Shown in pieces: positions 44,327 to 54,800 of a DNA stretch of 64,000 nt (the stretch's first letter is position 1; each line of letters begins with the position of its first letter). Position numbers and translations under genes: made by a program. The DNA is taken from the NCBI GenBank assembly GCA_963745765.1, contig CAVUYQ010000020.1:92368-156367 (forward strand). Reading direction: 5' to 3'. Under the pieces are notes generated by a model. That model was not told where the DNA came from. It worked only from the letters and a program-made list of their open reading frames with translations, and made no database searches. The DNA is from Ww85 sp963745765. Its GTDB lineage: Bacteria; Desulfobacterota; Desulfobulbia; Desulfobulbales; Desulfocapsaceae.

Positions 44327-45364
44327 TTAGTTTTTCATGAAGGGCTCAAAAAGGGATCGGATGAAAACCAGATCCATATACTGTTGCAGTTTCTGCCGGG
44401 TGTCCTCATTTTGGATCCCATGGTATTCTGTCTGGTAGGCTACCCAGGCCATGGCTGACCAGGAGATGCCCCGCAGCAAGACAAAGGGAAATTTGAGCAG
44501 CATCCGTTCTTCCAGGGTATCTCGCAGGTGGGCGGAGCGGATATCCTGTTTATATTTATCGATAAACAGCCCGATAGATTCAGGAGAAAATCGAAAGCCG
44601 GTTTTCCATAGCGTGGTGAGAGGTGAACAGAAATGACAAAGGTCCGTTGAAGGATCTCCCCAGCGCGGCATCTCCCAGTCGATGAGGTGGGTCGTATGCC
44701 CGGTGCGATTGACAATGAAGTTGGCCGAATTCACCTCGGTATTGACAATACAGAGCCATGGGTCATCAAGGAAAGACTGCTCACTGGCTTTCGCTGAATG
44801 AGCCCAGGCCACTACCTCATGAAGAAAGGCCTGGATACCAGGGTCGGCCAGGTCCGAATGAAAATATCTTTCAAGCAGGCCGACGCATTCATCATAGATG
44901 AGCGTTAGTGGCTGCTTTTCAACAACCAGATGGTTTTGCCGTGGTGGAACAGTGACCTGATGAACAATGGCCAGGGTTTTCGCCGCGCCTGCAAGATCAA
45001 GTTGGTAGTCGAGCGGGCGGCCGGGCAGGTATTCCATGATCGATATCCCCCGGTCGATCAGTGTGCGGCTGTCATCAGTAAAATAGGGTATGGGGGTGAC
45101 TCCGGATCTTTCCAGAAGTCGCAAGGCCTTGTATTCATAGATGATCTGGTCATTCCGGTTGATCTGGGTACCCATGTTGACACGAAAAACCAGCTGGCTT
45201 TCTGCCGATTTAAGGAGATAGTTGAGGTTATATTCACCCTTGGCAAGCTGAGAGACAGTAAAGCTCACCCCGGCCATAACGGGAACATGATCCCAGCATT
45301 GTTCCCGGAGATAGTGTTTTACCCGAGTGAGGTAATGATCGAAGGGATCAGCTGAGACTGTCAT
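44327..45364 (-). CDS. APH-fold phosphotransferase (small-molecule kinase-like) with variant active-site motif
   Basis: 345 residues with the aminoglycoside/choline-kinase fold: LAKGEYNLNYLLKS (nucleotide loop), YEYKALRLLERSGV, ISIMEYLPGRPLDYQ (hinge), then the catalytic loop IVNTEVNSANFIVN and LIDWEMPRWGDPSTDL (metal-binding Asp229). The canonical loop is HxDxxxxN; here it reads N208-T-E210-V-N-S-A-N215, so the catalytic Asp is Glu and the His is Asn. It may still phosphorylate a small alcohol or have lost activity. The start overlaps the end of the upstream ABC ATPase gene by 4 bp, so it belongs to the import operon. I infer it acts on the imported compound. Confidence 0.82.
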   Translation of the reverse strand: MTVSADPFDHYLTRVKHYLREQCWDHVPVMAGVSFTVSQLAKGEYNLNYLLKSAESQLVFRVNMGTQINRNDQIIYEYKALRLLERSGVTPIPYFTDDSRTLIDRGISIMEYLPGRPLDYQLDLAGAAKTLAIVHQVTVPPRQNHLVVEKQPLTLIYDECVGLLERYFHSDLADPGIQAFLHEVVAWAHSAKASEQSFLDDPWLCIVNTEVNSANFIVNRTGHTTHLIDWEMPRWGDPSTDLCHFCSPLTTLWKTGFRFSPESIGLFIDKYKQDIRSAHLRDTLEERMLLKFPFVLLRGISWSAMAWVAYQTEYHGIQNEDTRQKLQQYMDLVFIRSLFEPFMKN

Positions 45365-46398
45365 GTTTTTTGGTTCTGCGGGAGAATATGCAATCGCTCG
45401 GGGGGAAAGTGCAGCCAGACCAATTGCTCTCTGTGAAAATCAGGACGAAGAGAAAGGGCCGTAAAGCTTTCGTCGCCGACCTCGATAGTCAAACGGGTGG
45501 TGGAGCCCTCAAACTGTATCTGGGCAACTCTTCCGACTTTTCCATTTGTGATTCCGGCGGAAGAAATTATAATATTCTCAGGTCTGATTACCGCAATGGC
45601 CTCTGGCGAATCACTATGGGATGCGTTGCAGTTGCCAAAGCTACTTTTGAACATGCCGTTGTGGATTGCCCCGTGAATGAAATTCGTGCAGCCGAAAAAC
45701 CGGGAAACGTCAGTGTCTGCTGGTTGATAGAATAATTCCGTTGGCGTTCCGGTCTGTCGCAGCCTGCCGTCAAGCAAAACGCAGATCCGGTCGCTGATGG
45801 CAAAGGCCTCACTCTGGTCGTGGGTGACAAACAGCATTGTGGTTCCCGTTTGGGCCTGCACGCAGCTTATCAGTTCACGCATCTGCTGACGGAGTTCCGC
45901 ATCAAGGTTGCTGAGGGGTTCGTCGAGAAGCAATACAGAGGGTTCGAGCACGAGGCCTCGGGCCAGGGCAACGCGTTGTTGTTGTCCTCCGGAAAGCTGG
46001 TGAATTTTCCGATTTTTAAGTCCCTCAAGACCGGTGATCTTGATAATTCTGTCGATTTTTTTCCCAGCCGCCCAACCTTTAATCCCAGCCATTTTAAGAC
46101 CGAAACCAATATTTTGACCAACATCAAGAAAAGGGAAAAGCAGCGGTTTCTGGAAAATGAGTACCGCATCACGTTTTTCTGCGGGCAAGTGGTCCACCCG
46201 TTGGCCATCTATGATAATTTTTCCGGAGTCAGGTTGCAATAAGCCGGCAATTGCCTTAAGGATCGTTGTCTTTCCGACGCCGCTTGGACCAAGCAGGGAA
46301 ACCATTTCACCATCGTGAATATCTAAAGAGAGGTCGCGGATAACCGGTTTGCCGGCATAATTTATGGTCAGGTTTCGCAGTTCCAACTGTCCCATCAA
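45361..46398 (-). CDS. ABC importer ATPase (YnjD/spermidine-iron-thiamine type)
   Basis: 345 residues: Walker A GPSGVGKT, Q-loop FQKPLLFPFLDV, signature LSGGQQQRVALARGL, Walker B VLLLDEPLSNLD, H-loop VTHDQSEAFAI, and a C-terminal TOBE-like domain (VIRPENIIIS, VGRVAQIQFEG). It powers the two permeases encoded just upstream. Overlaps both neighbours by 4 bp. Together with the YnjB-like binding protein it makes a YnjBCD-type importer whose substrate is unknown. Confidence 0.93.
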   Translation of the reverse strand: MMGQLELRNLTINYAGKPVIRDLSLDIHDGEMVSLLGPSGVGKTTILKAIAGLLQPDSGKIIIDGQRVDHLPAEKRDAVLIFQKPLLFPFLDVGQNIGFGLKMAGIKGWAAGKKIDRIIKITGLEGLKNRKIHQLSGGQQQRVALARGLVLEPSVLLLDEPLSNLDAELRQQMRELISCVQAQTGTTMLFVTHDQSEAFAISDRICVLLDGRLRQTGTPTELFYQPADTDVSRFFGCTNFIHGAIHNGMFKSSFGNCNASHSDSPEAIAVIRPENIIISSAGITNGKVGRVAQIQFEGSTTRLTIEVGDESFTALSLRPDFHREQLVWLHFPPERLHILPQNQKT

Positions 46399-47186
46399 CG
46401 CACCCCTTTCAGGCCGCTGCGGCCAAGGTTGTGGGCACTGCCCATCAGGGCAAGAAAGGCCGGAAGAATAAATACCAGACTCACCGCCGCGGCTACCGGG
46501 CGGTCCCCGCTGTCCATCAGCGAGAAGAGCAGGATCGGCAGGGTGAGCATTTTGCCGCCGCCGATAATAAGGGTACTGAGATATTGCGACCAGGAAAGGA
46601 GAAAAGAAAACAAGGCAGCGACGGTGATTCCTGGCAGGATCATGGGCAGCATGACCTGCAGGGTAATCTTTATGGGTGAGGCTCCCAGTGATTGTGCCTG
46701 CTCTTCAAAATCCGGATTGTAATCGGTAAAAACGCCCCAGATAACAAAGATTGTATAGGGAAGGCAGAAGGTCAGATGGATAAGCACCACTCCAATAAAG
46801 GTTTCGGCGAGTCCCAGCCGGATGAACCAGAGGTGGAGCCCCATGGAGACAGACAGAGGGGGGACGATTATCGGCAGAATGAGAAGTAAAGAGACCATTT
46901 TTTTGCCGAAAAAATCATAAAGGCCGAGGGCACGTCCTGCAGGGATACCGAGGATGAGGGAGACCATGGTGGTCACCAGTGCCAGGGAAAAACTGGTAAA
47001 AAGACCCGAGACAATCTGGCTGCCTGCGGTACCAAAGACATAGTGCCAGGCCCGTGGTCCAAAGGATTGAGGCAGCAGCCCCGGATAGAACCATCTTTCA
47101 CTCACAGACCAGAGCACGAGGGGTAAAAAAGGCAGAATTACGCTCAATAAAATTGAAAAGAACAGTGACCATCTTTGTGTTTTCAT
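46395..47186 (-). CDS. ABC importer permease, second subunit
   Basis: 263 residues with six hydrophobic segments and the EAA-type loop EEQAQSLGASPIKITLQVML followed by PMILPGITVA. In E. coli YnjC both permease halves are fused; here they are two genes with a 4-bp overlap. The N-terminus (SLFFSILLSVILPFLPLVLW) is the first membrane helix. Cytoplasmic membrane. Confidence 0.9.
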   Translation of the reverse strand: MKTQRWSLFFSILLSVILPFLPLVLWSVSERWFYPGLLPQSFGPRAWHYVFGTAGSQIVSGLFTSFSLALVTTMVSLILGIPAGRALGLYDFFGKKMVSLLLILPIIVPPLSVSMGLHLWFIRLGLAETFIGVVLIHLTFCLPYTIFVIWGVFTDYNPDFEEQAQSLGASPIKITLQVMLPMILPGITVAALFSFLLSWSQYLSTLIIGGGKMLTLPILLFSLMDSGDRPVAAAVSLVFILPAFLALMGSAHNLGRSGLKGVR

Positions 47187-48103
47187 ATCGTCAAACCTCG
47201 TTTGCGGCCAAAGTGCAGCACTATTTGAGAGAGGATGATCGAAATGATAACAATCGTGGCAATAATCAGGCCGATGGCAATACCTTCCGGTCTGGCCAGC
47301 AGATCAACATCACTGTAATTTTTATAGGCCCAGACAGAGAGTGCCACGGGATAGGTACGACCAAGCAGATACGGTACTTCAAAGGCGCCGAAGGTGAAAG
47401 CAAAGACGATGAGGCAGGCAGCTCCGAGGCTCGGGGCGATGATCGGCAGGGTGATAAAGGAAAAGCGTTGGAACCTTGAAGCGTTCAGGGTCGAGCCCAC
47501 CTCCGTCAGTTCCGTCCCCATATTATTTAATACGGAGAGTAGCATGAAGGTGATAAACGGGACTTCCTTCCAAATATAGACGCAAAGGATACCAAATCCC
47601 CAGTCATCGTTGACTAAGAGCGGGAAAGCGGCAGGATTCTGGATGATTGAGAGGCTGGTAAAAAGCCTGGAAAACAGCCCGGCCGGGCCCAGGAGCAGAA
47701 TGACTGAAATAGCGATAACCAGATGCGGTACCGTGAGTGGAATCTGCAAAATGAAATTAATGGCCCGGCTTTCTGCCGCCCAGCGCATTAAGGCGACAGC
47801 GAGCAGCACACTGATCACGGCCGCAATCAGGGTGGAGGTTATGGAAATATACAGCGTAAGAATAAGGCTTTTGCCAAAATCAGGATCTTGCAGGACATGC
47901 AGGAAATGCTGCAGGCCTATGGCCGCAGTGTCTTGTGAGAGTGAATAACCGAGGGCCTGGAGCAGGCCAAGCACTAAACCACCCCCAAAAAGCAGGACAA
48001 TGAGGCAAAGAGCAGGGCCAATAAGGTTAAACAACCTCCATGACGATGTCCTTCGCCCCAAACCAGCAGGCGTAAAGCGGTAACCTTTTGATCCTTCTCT
48101 CAT
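47183..48103 (-). CDS. ABC importer permease, first subunit
   Basis: 306 residues, about six membrane helices (LIGPALCLIVLLFGGGLVLG, LIVFAFTFGAFEVPYLLG and others), with an EAA loop LTEVGSTLNASRFQRFSFIT followed by LPIIAPSLGAA. Overlaps the binding-protein gene and the second permease by 4 bp each. Pairs with it to form the transmembrane pathway of the importer. Confidence 0.9.
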   Translation of the reverse strand: MREGSKGYRFTPAGLGRRTSSWRLFNLIGPALCLIVLLFGGGLVLGLLQALGYSLSQDTAAIGLQHFLHVLQDPDFGKSLILTLYISITSTLIAAVISVLLAVALMRWAAESRAINFILQIPLTVPHLVIAISVILLLGPAGLFSRLFTSLSIIQNPAAFPLLVNDDWGFGILCVYIWKEVPFITFMLLSVLNNMGTELTEVGSTLNASRFQRFSFITLPIIAPSLGAACLIVFAFTFGAFEVPYLLGRTYPVALSVWAYKNYSDVDLLARPEGIAIGLIIATIVIISIILSQIVLHFGRKRGLTI

Positions 48104-49339
48104 CTGTTTTTCAATACGTGTTCAATCCAGCCTTTTTCCAGCTGGACCAGTATCCTGCTTGGCGGCTCCGGCAATTGATGGGCCTGTAGCTCTGCATCGG
48201 CAAGTGTTGCCACGCCCTTAGGGACGGACTCGAACTTTTCCTGCATCTGCGCGGGGAGTCTGGACGGCTGAATTGCCGGAAAATCACCCCAGACCTTGGG
48301 TGTGGCCTTTTCCAGCTGAGCGGCCGGAGAAAGGAGAAAATTGGCCACAACCATGGCTGCTGCTTTATCTCTTGCGTTGTAGGGGATAGCCACGAAATGC
48401 GTATTGGTAATAGTGCCTTCGTCAAAGACGAAGGTTCGCACTGTCTCTTTGAAAAGGCCGTCCAGGATGTTTCGCGATGCCTCTCCCTGATGATAGGAAA
48501 AGGAGAAATCAATTTCCCCGTCGGCAAAGAGGGTATTCATCCTGACCGGGGATTCCGGGTAGGTGTCCCCGTTTCGCCAGAGAGAACTCTTCAGATCGCG
48601 CAAGATCGCGTAGGTAGCACTGGCTGCTTTATTAAAATCGAGTTCGGAGTAATCCCCCTGCCATTTATCCACCGATCCGGCGGCGTAATAAAAGATCTGA
48701 CGGACAAACACCGATCCGGTAAAATCCGGGGGGGCAGGATAGGCGAATCGGCCTGGGTGGGCTTTAATCCAGGCAATGAGAGCCGGAATAGACTTTGGAG
48801 GGTTCGGGGTTCTTGCCGTATCATAGATCATGACCATTTGCGCACTCCCCCAAGGGGATTCCATACCCTCCACGGGAGTGCCGAAATCATTTTTTACCGT
48901 CAGGTTTGACCAATCAACATATTGCTGATTCGGGAGTTTCCCGGCGAATGGGCCATACAGCAGTTTCTGTTCTTTACAGGTGCGGAAATTTTCACCGTTT
49001 ATCCACATCAGATCGACACTTCCATCACTGTCCTTACCGGCCTGTTTCTCAACCACCAGCTTGCTGACCACCTCGGCGATATCTTTTACAGGCACCTGCC
49101 GCAGCTGTATATCGTACTGCTTTTTAAGTTCTGCAGCCAAATAGCCATTGACGTACTTGTTTACAGCCGGAGAACCTCCCCACATATACCAATCGACGGT
49201 CTGCCCGCGGGCAGCATGTACTGGCCTCATCCCAGGAGAGTACCTCGTTTTGAGCATCAGCTTTGCACAGGACAGGAATTGCGAAAAAGATTAAAGTCAG
49301 GACGGTGTATCGGCAAAAAACAGTTACTTTTGCTTTCAT
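48100..49339 (-). pseudogene. YnjB-like ABC solute-binding protein, frameshift after the signal peptide
   Basis: An exported protein of about 412 residues. Signal peptide MKAKVTVFCRYTVLTLIFFA, cleaved near LCKADA. The mature part has ARGQTVDWYMWGGSPAVNKY, the family-typical VDLMWINGENFRTCKEQ, and GWIEHVLKNR at the end. The break is near 49223, before ARGQTVDW; removing one C gives SWDEAVHAARGQTVDW. It is the promoter-proximal gene of the operon, so a real loss would cripple import; the rest of the operon is clean except the TIGR04282 gene. Sequence error is a serious alternative. Confidence 0.84.
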
Positions 49340-49698
49340 ATTTTCCCTTGGTGTGCTTTATACGGTTTTGCCGTTAAGAAAGGTCATATATCATTTCCGG
49401 TCGTTATTTTTTGTGATTCAACAGGTGATAAGCATTTGATATATAATTGATTATTTGATGTTCGCCGAAGAATTGACGCAACAACGTCTTTTTAACACAC
49501 TTTCCTGACAACTAAAACCATTTCTCGGTGCCTTTTCACTCCTGATCGCACAAGACCTTCCAGAGATTCCTTTCCGTCTGCAAGAGTACCATGAAAGTCC
49601 TCAAAACATGTCATTTAAGGTTCTTTTAAAACATACGCATCCAGCCACGAAATCTACCGCATGTTTACATCAACAAAAAGGAAATTCGGTGGAAATTC

Positions 49699-49785
49699 GG
49701 TGACAGTATACTTATCTCTATTATCCAGTCTTTCATTAATGCTCCCGTTTCAAGAAATGGGGAAAGAATTAAGTATACTGTCACC
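49699..49785. repeat. 87-bp inverted-repeat element (family D)
   Basis: GGTGACAGTATACTTA at 49699-49714 and its exact reverse complement at 49770-49785. From memory this end sequence is shared by REP/IS200-type-associated repeats in several bacterial groups; no transposase is nearby. It lies in the 465-bp gene-free gap 49340-49804, whose left part must contain the ynjB-like promoter. A short direct repeat (GGAAATTCGGT, twice) abuts the left end. Confidence 0.75.
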
Positions 49786-49804
49786 TTAATTCACTCAGGA
49801 TTAT

Positions 49805-50371
49805 ATGATATACTATCAAATAAAACGCAGGTATCATTTCAGCATGACATACTACTCGAAGTCACAAACCGGAATTCCTTTTTCTGTCGGATCGATTCTC
49901 CTTTGTCTTTTAATGGGGATAGCCGTCGGGTGCGCTGCCGACACAGCCAATAAATCCGCATGGCACACGTATACCGATGGTGAATATGGATTTTTACTGA
50001 GCTATAATCCGGAATGGACCTCCGTGGAACGTTCGGATTTTGCGGAGATCACTATCAATAATGTGACAGGTGACGGAATTCACCTGGTACAGTTGCCTGA
50101 GGCTGAACTCCCCGATTGCAATGATGTAGTAACAGGTGAGGCAGAAGAAGGAAGCGACACCTATCCAACGGATTGTTTATATATCCCTATCGATAAGGGT
50201 AATAACGCGGTCCTTATCGACTCAAAAAGCAGCACCGGTGAGGATTTGAGTGAAATATTTTTCCCTTCGCCAAGCGGTACCTGGATTATGGCCCCAATGC
50301 ACCTTACCACGAGAGATGAACTGATTCGTGTAATGAAATCGGTACGGTTTCTCGGACCGGTAAGGAAATAA
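49805..50371 (+). CDS. Exported or lipid-anchored protein of unknown function (188 aa)
   Basis: A hydrophobic N-terminal segment (SVGSILLCLLMGIAVGC) ends in a cysteine that could be a lipobox (AVGC). The mature part starts AADTANKSAWHTYTDGEYGF and has FLLSYNPEWTSVERSDF, typical of small PsbP-like or 'fatty-acid-binding-type' lipoproteins. The true start may be the Met in MTYYSKSQ (49844). I do not recognise a specific family. Confidence 0.6.
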   Translation: MIYYQIKRRYHFSMTYYSKSQTGIPFSVGSILLCLLMGIAVGCAADTANKSAWHTYTDGEYGFLLSYNPEWTSVERSDFAEITINNVTGDGIHLVQLPEAELPDCNDVVTGEAEEGSDTYPTDCLYIPIDKGNNAVLIDSKSSTGEDLSEIFFPSPSGTWIMAPMHLTTRDELIRVMKSVRFLGPVRK

Positions 50372-50432
50372 AACGTATTTGACGTTTGCCAGGTGCCGGT
50401 GCAGACAGGTCTACATTTCCAAGGAGATTACC

Positions 50433-50912
50433 ATGAAAGACAGATCACGTAGCAGAACCTCTGGAATACTGACAGCGATACTCATTTGCTTCTTGGTGAC
50501 CGTTACTGCCCACGCAAAAGAGAAAGATATAAACATCTGCAGCCTTGTGTCGGCTGAGCAGTTGGCCGGGATTTACAAGAAGAAGCTTTTTCCGACGGAG
50601 CAGCGCCGCAGTTGTTTCTGGAGTGAAGAACCCGGCGCCATGGCCTACCTCCAGATCGGCTACCACAAGAAAGAAAAGGATTTGAGACAATACTTCTACA
50701 AGGATCTTCCTGCAAATGTGAAACTGGAAGAAATCAAAGACCTTGGTGACGGAGGTTTACTGGCGGTTAACGGCGATTACCTTGAAGTCATTGTAATCAA
50801 CAAGGGCAATCTCGTCTTAAAAAGCACGGTAACCTTTTTGGATATCAAACCGGGGAGTAAACAGCAGAAACAGCTCTGGGATATTTATCGTACCATCCTG
50901 AAGGCATTATAG
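50433..50912 (+). CDS. Exported protein of unknown function, DUF3558-like pattern (160 aa)
   Basis: From the ATG at 50433, which has an AAGGAG site seven bases upstream, comes a signal peptide (SGILTAILICFLVTVTAHA). The mature part has ICSLVSAEQLAGIYKKKLFP, RRSCFWSE and VKLEEIKDLGDGGLLAVNGD, a pattern seen in small exported DUF3558-like proteins of unknown function. Two cysteines could form a disulfide. Near other envelope genes on the same strand. Confidence 0.6.
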   Translation: MKDRSRSRTSGILTAILICFLVTVTAHAKEKDINICSLVSAEQLAGIYKKKLFPTEQRRSCFWSEEPGAMAYLQIGYHKKEKDLRQYFYKDLPANVKLEEIKDLGDGGLLAVNGDYLEVIVINKGNLVLKSTVTFLDIKPGSKQQKQLWDIYRTILKAL

Positions 50913-50996
50913 GCTTCATAGGTTCCGGAGCAACAAAAATGTCTGCGATTCCATTGAAATGATTGCCGGATCATAACAGTCCCTGGGGGACAGAAT

Positions 50997-51809
50997 ATGT
51001 TTACACGTCGGTTTTCCGGACTTTGGGGGTTTGTATCTTTTGCCATAATGGCGCTCGTAGTCATCGGCCTCCTGGTGCTCTTTGAATTACCTTCTGTTGT
51101 TATCTGGGGTGGCAGCCTGTTTGTGGGTGGACTCTTGCTTTTACAGGTCATATCAGCCACCAGGGGCTCAGCGAAACGATCCCAGGATTTCTCCACCTTT
51201 GAACATAATAGTCTGGGAGCTCCCGTAACAGAGGAGTTTGAACCGCCTTACCATTGTGCAATGCCCTTTCATTCCGATGAATCGTCTCTTGCCTGCTATG
51301 CACCTGTCATGCAGGTAATGAGCGGACTGGGAGATTTATTCAAAGGCGGTTCATGGGGAGTTCTCGGCAAGGGAAAAACAACGAATGCGGAAAATGCACT
51401 TGTGCTCACCCCAAAAAGACTGCTTTTTGTCATGATCGGCCCTGATACACTGAGAAAATATTGTTCTGCCTCCAAGATCACCAGTATGCTGGAAACTCTC
51501 CCCGGGGATGCTTCCGCCAAGCGGCGCATGCTCTGGCGGGTTGCTGCAGGGGAAGTACATGAGGCTCTGGCCGGATTATTGGCAGACATGAGCCTTGAGC
51601 AGTTGGCACAAACACACTACAATTTCACCATTCCACTGAGCGAAATCAGTTCTGTGAGCTATTCCCGGGGCAATCACACCTTTAAACTGCAACTGACCGG
51701 GCGGAACCTGTCATATTGCCTTAAAACAGGGGAAGAACTAACCGGCCTGGTACGTGAACTCACCGGCCTCGGTTTGTCATGTACCGAGGGAAAGAGTCAT
51801 GCTCCATAA
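50997..51809 (+). CDS. Membrane protein with a PH-like cytoplasmic domain (270 aa)
   Basis: Two N-terminal helices (GFVSFAIMALVVIGLLVLF and VVIWGGSLFVGGLLLLQVIS) then a soluble region with LTPKRLLFVMIGPDTLRKYC and IPLSEISSVSYSRGNHTFKL, the strand pattern of bacterial PH domains. Role unknown. Convergent with the VWA gene 56 bp away. Confidence 0.6.
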   Translation: MFTRRFSGLWGFVSFAIMALVVIGLLVLFELPSVVIWGGSLFVGGLLLLQVISATRGSAKRSQDFSTFEHNSLGAPVTEEFEPPYHCAMPFHSDESSLACYAPVMQVMSGLGDLFKGGSWGVLGKGKTTNAENALVLTPKRLLFVMIGPDTLRKYCSASKITSMLETLPGDASAKRRMLWRVAAGEVHEALAGLLADMSLEQLAQTHYNFTIPLSEISSVSYSRGNHTFKLQLTGRNLSYCLKTGEELTGLVRELTGLGLSCTEGKSHAP

Positions 51810-51865
51810 CCTGATGACAAAAACGAGCAGCAGACGCCGGCGCTGCAGGACGGTCACGCAGCGGA

Positions 51866-54800
51866 CTACCTGCTTTCACCAGGCTGCAGCACCTGTACGC
51901 CGATCTTTGGTCCATCCTTGGTAACCCGAAGCAGGGTGACTTTGCCTTGATCCAGCAAAACCGCTTCCTCGATCAGCTCTCCCTGGGGAGTATCGAGGAC
52001 AACCTGATAGTAACCGGCAGGCAGGCTTAATTCTTCACCGGCTACCCCCCGGGCGATCTCCCGTCCCCCTGAATCACGAACCTTGAAGGGAATAGCCAGG
52101 GTCTGGGCGATGGCTTTTTCCAGGCCGGACCGGTCGGCGGCGCTCAGGTAACGTCCTCCTGCCGCCTCTGCAGCTTCCTGCATCTGCGCCTGAGTATCCT
52201 GGTCCTTAACGGCAAAACCCACGACGTGCAGCCGCACATCCAACCCTTGCTTCTTCAGATCTTCCACAGTCCTGACCAGATCTCCCCCGCATTCTTCCTT
52301 GCCGTCGGTGACCAGGATAATGGTTTTCTCACCCTTCCCTTCCCCCAGGTCTTTGGCGGTTTGCATAAGAGAATAGGCAATAGGGGTAGTACCCAGTGGT
52401 TTTACTGCCTGGATCTGAGCGATGAGTCGATCTTTGTCCAGTTTAGCAAAAGGGTAGATCAATTCGGTGTCCTGACAATCACCTTTCTGCCCTTCACGAA
52501 TCCGGTGACCATACACCCTCAGGGCAACGTCTACATCTGGAGGTAATTCCCTGATAATGTCACTAAGAACCTCTTTGGCAACGGCCATTCTGGTTTTGTC
52601 GCCAAGTTTCTTTTTCATGGAACCACTGCCGTCAAGGACGAGTTCTATGCTCGGCGGCGTTGCCATTTGTGCGATACGCTCACCTTCTGTTTTGACGAGC
52701 AGCGACCCCTGTTTAAAAGTCCAGGTTGGTTTCAGGTAATAGGTCGTTCCGGCCATCAGTTCCCGGGCGACCTGTTTGTAAACATCTACCAGTTGTTCCG
52801 CGCTGGGAATATAGATAAATCGCCCGCCGCCGGATTCAGCTACGTGGCGAAGAAAGTGACTGCCGCTCAGGCCCGTATCAGGATTGATCACCTTTAACTC
52901 CCCGCCGAGCCCGATGGTGAACATGCGCACCGGATTATTATCTAGAACATCCCAGAATTGCGGGGTTTTCAAGGTGCTGCCCATATCCGCCCCGTCGGTC
53001 ATGACCACCAGAGCACCGACACTCTCCGTATCCCCCAAAAGCTTAATACCTTTTTCAATCGCATCATAGAGCCGGGTGGCCATCTCGGTCTTGAACCTGC
53101 CTGAGACGGCGGCGAGAAGCTGCTCCCTGTCACTGGTGAATTCTTTGGTCAGCACATGGATATTGTTGTTAAAGGCGATAAGACTCAGCCTTTCACTTGG
53201 CTGCACATTCTCCAGAAATCCGGTGACAGCCTGTCGTAAAAGATCGGCGTGCGCAGCCATGCTGCGGCTCACATCCCATGCCAGAACCAGGTTGGCAGGT
53301 GTGGATTGGGCCTCAAGCAGGTAGTGGCCCGGCTCGACTAACCAGGATACTATTGTCTTGGAGCTTTTATTTCGTCGTGGATTAAAAACGGCGACGTTCT
53401 CGCCTTCCTTGTTCTTCAGGGTGAGCCTGGTACGCAAAAAAGGCAGCCCCATCATTTCCAGGTTGAGTATACCCGCCTGATCACCCTCGAGATTCAGAGT
53501 GTAATAGTGAATCTGATTGTACGCTTCGAACAAGGCCTTGATTCGTCCCCCCAGTTCCAGCAGCGGTGCCTGTTCCGGCGACAGTCCGGGTTTTACCGGG
53601 GATGTCACCAGCGCTGGATCCAACTCAGGCGGTGACCAGGTGGCAGAGGTTATCGGCTGAACAGGCCTCAGCAGCAGTGAGATGTAACCGTCTTCCTTCC
53701 CTTCAAATATCCCAACCTTGCCAAGGCTGGTGTTCTTGCCGCCGTTGTTTTCCAGGATACGTAATTTGATGAACCGGGCCCTGCGGTTTACGGGAATGGT
53801 ATAAGAATCGACATTTTCGGGCAGTTCAACCCTGGCTGTTTCGACAAAGCCATCCGTGGGACTTGAGGAGGAGAGCAGCAATACCAGTTCTTTGGGCCGG
53901 GAAGCGGGATCAAAACCAGCATCCAGGTTTAATTCCAGCCGGTCTATCAAGGCTTCGCCATCGTCTCGCAGGCAGAAGGTGAATTCCTGGGGAAGTTTGT
54001 TATCCCGGGAACGCCACCCCTTGCCATCGCCTTGCTCCTGGAGCAGACGCACCGCTTCGCCTCCATGGCTCTGGGAGGTGTAGCGCAGTACCGACGCACC
54101 AAAAGCAGGGAGGGCCAGGTCTATAGGCATTTCCTTGACGATGGAAACTACCCCGGGTTTTTCGAGAATTTCAACTTCAGCCAATTGCGTTCGACGCGTG
54201 CCGCCATAATTCGATTTGATAACAAGCTTGAGATATCGGGCATGAACGTTTTGAAGAGGAACAAAATGTCGGGCGGCAACAGGCCTGAGGCGGCGGGTTG
54301 CTGACAGTTTATAGCCAGCGTCAACAGCATCTGTTGAAACCCACACCTCAACCAGGCGGGGCAGACTTTGCAGGCACGTTTCATCACCTGAGCAGGATTC
54401 GCCATCAAGTATGATGCCCTCTAACACCGTTTCCCGCTGCTGATAAAACGAAAAGATCAGTTCCTGGGGAAATTTTCGGTCCGCTGAAGCCCAGCCGCAA
54501 GAAGGTTTGCAGTCTTCGCCGCCAAAGCCATAGCCATCGATGAGTCCCTGTTTTGCCCAGCTCGAGCCATTGGACTCCGAGGTAGCCGAAACGACAGAGC
54601 CGCCCAGCCCGCTCTGGGCAACATTGATTCCTTGCGGCGGTTCTATCTCTTCAAGCAGTAAAGCGGTTTCGTACGGGGACTGGATACTGAATGCAACTTC
54701 CACCAGCGGCTTTCCATCCTTTGAAACGGCGACCCGGTACAGTCCCGGCAAGAAGCCGCCGTAAGGAGGAAGAAAAACAGCGGTATTCCATGAATCTAAA

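Noticed and set aside
49340..49804. Search for a TPP riboswitch upstream of the YnjB-like gene
   Set aside because: The usual conserved segments of the thiamine riboswitch were not found on the reverse strand.
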